A DNA stretch of 64,000 bases, taken from Chlorogloeopsis sp. ULAP01 (GTDB lineage: Bacteria; Cyanobacteriota; Cyanobacteriia; Cyanobacteriales; Nostocaceae). Position numbers and translations under genes: made by a program. Location: assembly GCF_030381805.1 (NCBI RefSeq), contig NZ_JAUDRH010000023.1:33939-97938 (forward strand). The letters run 5' to 3'. This document shows positions 59,008-64,000 of this stretch, piece by piece (within the stretch, counting starts at the first letter, position 1; each line of letters begins with the position of its first letter). Below the pieces are notes generated by a model. That model made no database searches, was not told the origin of the DNA, and saw nothing but the letters and a program-made list of their open reading frames with translations.

Positions 59008-61980
59008 ATGAAAACAGTATTACCACCTAGCCAACAGACATTAATACAATGGGTAAGCCAAGCAACAGGAATTAACACTTTAGGAGTGAAAATTCGGTTG
59101 CGGGGAAACGATCTATACATCCTTTGTGAAAGTCAAGAATGCCCCCGGCGTTGGCGTACTCTGTTTGATTTGCTGCACGCACTACAGCATACAAATTTGG
59201 ATGTTTTGACAAGTAGCGAACAACCCTCAATATACCAAGTTTTCGTCTACGGTCGAAAGAAGGGTGAAACAAAGCCGCAATGGTGCCATCAAGTTTTCTT
59301 AAATCAATTGGAGCGGCACTTGGAACAGGTAGAACAAGCCTTACTCCAAGACGCAGAACAATCTTCTCAAACTGGTGGAGCGCTGGTTCTCTCTAATGAG
59401 AGCTTGGCACGGCAAGGCAATCCAGACGCGATCGCTCGCTATTTGAGCGAAACACTGAGTTCTTTGGGTGTGGCGGTAGAAGTTAAAGTCAAGCAGCAAC
59501 AGGTAACTCCACAAAATCTCACCGCTCAAAATCGACTGTGGATATATTGCCAGTCTAGTTATATCCCCGATCCTTCATTAATTGCCGAGCCAGTAGCGCG
59601 GAAATTGCGTAATCTTAAGCTTTCTGGCTATGAAGATGCAGTTATTGCCACAACGGTACCAGGTGAAACAGGCTTTGGCTGGGTGCTGCGGGTGGATCTG
59701 ACGCCAACCGAAGTGATGCTAAAAGAATGGGCGCGTTGGGGAGATGTACAGGCGATCGCCCGCTTAGTAAACGACAAATTATCTGAGTTCAATCTCAAAG
59801 TGGGAATAACTCTCAAAGAATCCACACTACATATGTTTTGTAGCCCCACCGCTTTGGAGCCAGCAACATTCCAAATACCAGACAAAGCCCTGTGCTTAAG
59901 AGTAATAATGTCTCAGTTGGAAGTCATTGCTCCCCAAGGCATTGTCGCAGCTACTATATACGGACACACACACGCTGATAAGCAACCAGCTTGGATAGAC
60001 TGGCAAACTTTGCCTGCTTCAGAACATCAAGCTTTAGCAACCTCAGTCATGGAATTAGCGGCTGGAGGTGATCAACCTGCTCTTGTTTTCTTACTAGAGC
60101 GGATGCTTAATCCTGATCTTGAACTTCGACTCAAAACAGGTGGAACTCGCGTTTTGTTGGTAAGCAAAGGCGATTTATTACACATTATGTGCGATGCACC
60201 TGTTTGCCCTGCACGCAAACGAGTGGCAGAAAAAGTTACTCAGTTTGTATCGCAATTGAATATTCCTGGTTTGGCTGGAGTACGTGTCTACGGTCGTCGT
60301 GCAGGTAACAAGGAACCTTTATGGCATTATGGCGTCGATTTTGTCAACCGTCAACGTTTAGTACCAGAAGCTACTCCAGAATTTGCCGCTACCGCTGCTT
60401 ACGTTGGCGATCTAATCCCATCTGAAGGTAGCGAGTCTGTGCTGCGTCCTGATTTAAGTAGACAAGAAGTACAAAGTATTTTTGCGGAAGTTGCTTGTTA
60501 TTGGGGTAATAAACTCAGACAATGGCTTTTGGCAACACAGCTATTGACTGAAACTAACCAGCCACAAGAGCAAGCAGAGGAGGACTATGCCAACTACCGA
60601 GTAGCAATTGTTTGGGGTACTCTGGGATTATTGCTGACTGTGCAGTCAGATTGGATATTGGCTCGGATTGTTGCTAACTCTACACCTCCAGCACCAGCAA
60701 CTGTCAGTACTCCAGTTCCAACTACTGTAGCTAATTCTCTAAACAATAACGAAAGTACAATCTTTTTTGCCAATACATCAAAAGAAAAGTCTCCCAATCA
60801 AAGTGATGTATTCAATGCTTCTGGATTCACGAGCATAGAAGATATCAAACCAAGGGAAAAAGCAACTGCAACTGCAATTTTGTTAGCGGCGCGATCGCAG
60901 TTTCCCAGTTTCAATGCTCGGCAATTAGATGAACAGCTAGCTCTTTACAGACAGCGACTTACCAAGAATGGCAAACCGCCTGATGTATTAATTCTCGGCT
61001 CCTCCCGTGCTTTGAGGGGAATAGATCCCTCAGCTCTTTCTAAAGCCCTCACAACTCATGGATATCCTAAGATTGAGGTGTTTAATTTTGGTATTAATGG
61101 AGCCACAGCGCAAGTTGTAGATTTTATCTTACGCCGGGTTTTAGAGCCATCAGAACTACCAAAAATGATAATTTGGGCAGATGGTGCGCGTGCCTTTAAT
61201 AGTGGTAGAGAGGATATAACTTTTAATGCGATCGCAGCATCTCCAGGTTACCAAAAAGTCTTGCGCAAAGAATTAACTACCCAAAATTCTAATGATAATC
61301 TCAGTAGTTTTCAGTCTACACAAATAGAGCAGAAAGTAAAACCAAAAACTCAACTAGAGAATAATTATAAATCTTTAGATAACTTTTTAAATCAAACATT
61401 ATCTTCTATTTCTAAAACATATCAACAACGCGAAGAACTAAAAAAACTACTCAATACAAGACTGAAATCGGTGCCATTTATGCAAGAAATCTCAGCTAAA
61501 TTTGGCACAAAAAATTCAAATTTAGATAGCGAACAGTACCTTATTGATCAAGCAGTAGATTTTGATGGTTTTTTACCTTTATCTATTCGTTTTAACCCAT
61601 CCACATATTATCAAAAACATCCCAAAGTTGCTGGTAACTATGATAATGACTATACTGCTTTTAAATTAGAAGGCAAGCAAGAAATCGCCTTACAAGCAAT
61701 ACTGCGATTTACCGAGTCACAAAAAATTAATTTAGTCTTTGTTAATATGCCACTGACAGCAGAATACTTAGATCCTATTCGTCAGCAATATGAGCAGGAA
61801 TTTCAACAATATATGCTAACTTTAGCCGAGCGTTCCAACTTAATTTACCGTGATTTTAGAGTTCTTTGGCCAACAGCAAATGACTACTTTTCTGATCCTA
61901 GTCATCTCAATCGTTACGGTGCATACGAAGTCTCGCAAAAACTTGCTATAGATCCGATGATTCCTTGGCCTGCAAAGTAG
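59008..61980 (+). CDS. DUF1574-type protein: repeat region, TM segment, SGNH-like domain
   Basis: 990 residues. Residues about 8-460 form four copies of a roughly 100-residue module. The pattern is L-x-I-x-C followed by VYGR-like ends: VFVYGRKKGETKPQW, AVIATTVPGETGFGW, ATIYGHTHADKQPAW, VRVYGRRAGNKEPLW. A membrane helix follows at about 531-551 (VAIVWGTLGLLLTVQSDWIL), then a linker. A C-terminal SGNH-like domain (about 645-985) has LILGSSRALRGIDPS (block I, serine) and DPSHLNRYGAYE (block V, Asp/His). Followed 139 bp later by an MBOAT gene. By analogy with AlgI/AlgX or DltB/DltD, it may transfer acyl groups to an exported polymer (inference). Confidence 0.8.
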   Translation: MKTVLPPSQQTLIQWVSQATGINTLGVKIRLRGNDLYILCESQECPRRWRTLFDLLHALQHTNLDVLTSSEQPSIYQVFVYGRKKGETKPQWCHQVFLNQLERHLEQVEQALLQDAEQSSQTGGALVLSNESLARQGNPDAIARYLSETLSSLGVAVEVKVKQQQVTPQNLTAQNRLWIYCQSSYIPDPSLIAEPVARKLRNLKLSGYEDAVIATTVPGETGFGWVLRVDLTPTEVMLKEWARWGDVQAIARLVNDKLSEFNLKVGITLKESTLHMFCSPTALEPATFQIPDKALCLRVIMSQLEVIAPQGIVAATIYGHTHADKQPAWIDWQTLPASEHQALATSVMELAAGGDQPALVFLLERMLNPDLELRLKTGGTRVLLVSKGDLLHIMCDAPVCPARKRVAEKVTQFVSQLNIPGLAGVRVYGRRAGNKEPLWHYGVDFVNRQRLVPEATPEFAATAAYVGDLIPSEGSESVLRPDLSRQEVQSIFAEVACYWGNKLRQWLLATQLLTETNQPQEQAEEDYANYRVAIVWGTLGLLLTVQSDWILARIVANSTPPAPATVSTPVPTTVANSLNNNESTIFFANTSKEKSPNQSDVFNASGFTSIEDIKPREKATATAILLAARSQFPSFNARQLDEQLALYRQRLTKNGKPPDVLILGSSRALRGIDPSALSKALTTHGYPKIEVFNFGINGATAQVVDFILRRVLEPSELPKMIIWADGARAFNSGREDITFNAIAASPGYQKVLRKELTTQNSNDNLSSFQSTQIEQKVKPKTQLENNYKSLDNFLNQTLSSISKTYQQREELKKLLNTRLKSVPFMQEISAKFGTKNSNLDSEQYLIDQAVDFDGFLPLSIRFNPSTYYQKHPKVAGNYDNDYTAFKLEGKQEIALQAILRFTESQKINLVFVNMPLTAEYLDPIRQQYEQEFQQYMLTLAERSNLIYRDFRVLWPTANDYFSDPSHLNRYGAYEVSQKLAIDPMIPWPAK

Positions 61981-62119
61981 ATAAATGCTTAGTAGAAAGC
62001 AGAAGAGAACAAGAAGCAGAGAGGAGAAATAGACAACCAACCTACTAATTTTGTAGACGCTTCCGCCGAACCGAAGCGTCTCTACCAATTACCAAGACTA
62101 ATAAATAATGACTAATTAG
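61981..62119. other. Short spacer with repeat fragment
   Basis: Contains gcttccgccgaaccgaagcgtctctacc, part of a dispersed repeat also seen near 32.1 kb. Does not separate the two genes into different operons by any terminator I can see. Confidence 0.5.
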
Positions 62120-63622
62120 ATGAACTTTATATCAATTTTATACGGAATATTCTTGCTGCTAGTGCTTGCATTTTATTGGTCTGTAGCACAACAAAAATTG
62201 CGTTTATGGATACTATTAATAGCCAGTATTGCTTTTTATGCATCTCTACAGCTTCAATACATTCCCTTGTTGCTAGTACTAATTTTTATTAACTTCCGTA
62301 TAGGAATGGCAATTGGGCAAAACCAATTATCAGAGCAAAATTCTTTAAACGAGCAACTTACTGATGAAGAATCTAGATTTGCGCAAGCAGATTGGAACAG
62401 CAAAAGTGTAAAACTATTATATCTGGGCGTGAGCATTAATATTTTACTTTTGCTAGGTTTTAAATATTTATCACCATTATTAAGCTTTATCAGCAATAAC
62501 AGCTCAACAAATTTACCATTTGCATATTCCAAAATTATTGCACCTTTAGGAATTTCATTTTTTGTATTTGAGTGTATTGCTTATTTAGTAGATGTCTATC
62601 GAGGAGCACCTGCTACCTCTCAATTTATTAAATTTGCAGCGTATAAATTTTTCTTTGCTAAATTAATTTCTGGCCCAATTACTCGGTTTCATAATCTGGC
62701 ACATCAATTTAGTAACTTGCGATCGCTTACTGCCGAAAATGTATCAGAAGCCTTATGGTTGATTGCTATTGGAGCAGCTAAAAAAGGTTTAATAGCAGAT
62801 CACATCGGTATCTACGTAGATTTATGCTTTGGCAACTTACAACGAGCAAGTAGTGCTGATTTATGGTTAGCAACATTTGCTTATGGTTTTCAGTTATATC
62901 TCGATTTCAGTGGTTACGTAGATATCGCCCGTGGTACGGCTCTACTCTTTGGTTTAGTTTTGCCAGAAAATTTTGATTTTCCTTACTTCAGTACCAGTAT
63001 TGCTGAGTTTTGGCGACGTTGGCATATGACACTGGGAGATTGGCTGCGTAACTACCTTTACTTTCCGTTGGGTGGTTCTCGCAAAGGCTTGGATCGCACC
63101 TGCTTAAATTTGATGATTGTCATGATTATTGCAGGTATTTGGCATGGAGCAGCCTTGGGATTTTTAGTTTGGGGTGCATACCACGGTTTAGCTTTAGTAT
63201 TACATAGACTTACTGATGCCCTGAGCGATAGCTTTGAAGAGCTAGAAAGTTTCTGGCAAAAGCCTTTAGGTGTTTTTATTGGTTGGTTGCTGACACAATT
63301 GATGGTTTTCACTTCTTGGATTTGGTTTCGTCTACCAAATTTGCAAGACTCCTCTGTTGTATTTCAGCGACTGTGGGGTTATCGGGGTGATGCTCAATTT
63401 GCTCAAAAGGTTTATGTAGATGCATTAAACATTAGTCAATATCAATTAGCTATACTTTTGTTCACTTTAGCCATTTTTATGGCTGTGGCTTATTTTTTCA
63501 ATCGTCAACTAAAACTACAACTCAATTGGTATGTAAAACTTTTGTTCGTAATTCCTTGTTTCTACGCTGTTTGGATATTAGCCCCTGAAGGGAGCCTGCC
63601 ATATATTTACTTTGATTTCTAG
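62120..63622 (+). CDS. MBOAT family O-acyltransferase
   Basis: 500 residues, about 11 membrane helices. Family motifs: FFVFECIAYLVDVYRG, FAAYKFFFAKLISGPITRFHNL, LYLDFSGYVDIARGTALLFG, and the WRRWHMTLGDWLRNYLYFPLGG region. The catalytic histidine is in IIAGIWHGAALGFLVWGAYHG (about 335-355). It resembles AlgI/DltB-like acyltransferases that move acyl groups across the membrane. It follows the SGNH-type protein on the same strand and is expected to work with it, probably acetylating an exopolysaccharide. No glycan synthesis genes lie in the window. Confidence 0.9.
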   Translation: MNFISILYGIFLLLVLAFYWSVAQQKLRLWILLIASIAFYASLQLQYIPLLLVLIFINFRIGMAIGQNQLSEQNSLNEQLTDEESRFAQADWNSKSVKLLYLGVSINILLLLGFKYLSPLLSFISNNSSTNLPFAYSKIIAPLGISFFVFECIAYLVDVYRGAPATSQFIKFAAYKFFFAKLISGPITRFHNLAHQFSNLRSLTAENVSEALWLIAIGAAKKGLIADHIGIYVDLCFGNLQRASSADLWLATFAYGFQLYLDFSGYVDIARGTALLFGLVLPENFDFPYFSTSIAEFWRRWHMTLGDWLRNYLYFPLGGSRKGLDRTCLNLMIVMIIAGIWHGAALGFLVWGAYHGLALVLHRLTDALSDSFEELESFWQKPLGVFIGWLLTQLMVFTSWIWFRLPNLQDSSVVFQRLWGYRGDAQFAQKVYVDALNISQYQLAILLFTLAIFMAVAYFFNRQLKLQLNWYVKLLFVIPCFYAVWILAPEGSLPYIYFDF

Positions 63623-63855
63623 CTATCAATTTAGCTCTAAATATATCTAAACAAAACTATATATATATTATGCGTAATCTTACTAAATATATTTATATAC
63701 AAATTAATAAATTTTAATATTGTAAAATATTGTAAATTAAGTAATGTTTTAAGTGAGTAAATACTTGCACAAGATAAAAATTTGTGTAAACATTTTTAAT
63801 ACAGGTAGAAACTACATCTACCTAATTCATTGTCAAAAATTGCACTCATAAAATA
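63623..63855 (+). promoter_or_regulatory. psbA upstream region
   Basis: Very AT-rich 233 bp before the psbA start. TTGCAC at 63765-63770 followed by TAAACA at 63787-63792 could be promoter hexamers, but the evidence is weak. Confidence 0.3.
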
Positions 63856-64000
63856 ATGACCACAACCCTACAAAGACGCACAAGCGCCAACGCATGGGAG
63901 CGGTTTTGCGAGTGGATCACCAGCACAGACAACCGTCTATACATAGGTTGGTTCGGCGTGTTGATGATCCCAACTCTGTTAGCCGCAACAACTTGCTTCA
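63856..64000 (+). CDS. psbA: Photosystem II D1 protein, partial
   Basis: The first 48 codons of psbA: MTTTLQRRTSANAWERFCEWITS, then STDNRLYIGWFGVLMIPTLLAATTCF, ending at the window edge. D1 binds the primary chlorophylls, pheophytin, plastoquinone QB and the manganese cluster. These residues fit a regular D1 and show no hallmark of a far-red or rogue D1 variant, though the diagnostic positions lie further on. Strand plus; gene continues beyond the window. Confidence 0.97.
   Translation, partial: MTTTLQRRTSANAWERFCEWITSTDNRLYIGWFGVLMIPTLLAATTCF

Noticed and set aside
1..64000. tRNA, rRNA, tmRNA or CRISPR arrays
   Set aside because: No TPsiC-loop-like sequence in a cloverleaf, no rRNA-like stretch and no regularly spaced repeats with unique spacers were found by eye; a tRNAscan/Infernal run would be decisive.

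Overview
The window comes from a cyanobacterium, most likely a filamentous heterocyst-forming type (Nostocales or Fischerella-like). Reasons: HIP1 octamers (GCGATCGC) are scattered throughout, photosystem II genes are present (psbB-psbT, psbP family, start of psbA), carotenoid genes crtH and crtO-type are present, and many small proteins known only from cyanobacteria occur. Dispersed short repeats of the kind seen in Nostoc (G/C-rich tandem repeats, GTGCGTTA palindromes) are also found. The genus cannot be fixed from the sequence alone. No rRNA, tRNA or CRISPR array was seen by eye.

1-12.4 kb: broken-off response regulator, SLH-domain protein, membrane zinc-protease-like protein, sulfide:quinone reductase (sqr), a TenA-like protein, two pentapeptide-repeat proteins, purT, a fatty acid hydroxylase-type di-iron membrane enzyme, a small zinc-ribbon protein and an RRM RNA-binding protein. 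12.5-20 kb: carotene isomerase crtH, upp, YggT/Ycf19-like and DUF3611 membrane proteins, a ferredoxin/metallo-beta-lactamase fusion and an iron-sulfur photolyase-related protein bracketed by repeats. 20-27.3 kb: amino-acid ABC transporter (BgtA/BgtB type) and part of a dipeptide-type ABC transporter, with a decayed VapBC toxin-antitoxin module between its two genes.

27.8-33.4 kb: psbB-psbT with hairpin signals after each gene, ribosomal protein S1 with a repetitive acidic tail, a HAD phosphatase and a DUF4112 protein. 33.5-40.4 kb: an arsenic-resistance island with arsC, gap-arsJ, arsI, two arsR genes, acr3 and a PstS-like binding protein. It should cover arsenate reduction plus arsenite export, export of 1-arseno-3-phosphoglycerate, and cleavage of methylated arsenicals. 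Two of its transcription units share an almost identical 29-nt promoter/operator module. 40.4-46 kb: aminotransferase, glycerol-dehydrogenase-like enzyme, peptidoglycan-binding protein, Ycf51 and a saccharopine-dehydrogenase-like protein.

46-51.6 kb: two tandem crtO-type carotenoid ketolase/desaturase-family genes, a DUF2993 protein and a relic of a type IB topoisomerase. 51.7-59 kb: PsbP-family protein, maf, DUF4090 and other small proteins, and phosphoenolpyruvate carboxylase carrying an in-frame piece of a dispersed repeat. 59-63.6 kb: a 990-residue protein with a four-fold repeat, a membrane segment and an SGNH-like domain, followed by an MBOAT acyltransferase. This pair looks like a polysaccharide or surface O-acylation system and is the least understood pathway in the window. 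The window ends inside psbA.

All family assignments rest on motif recognition by eye; no database search was run.
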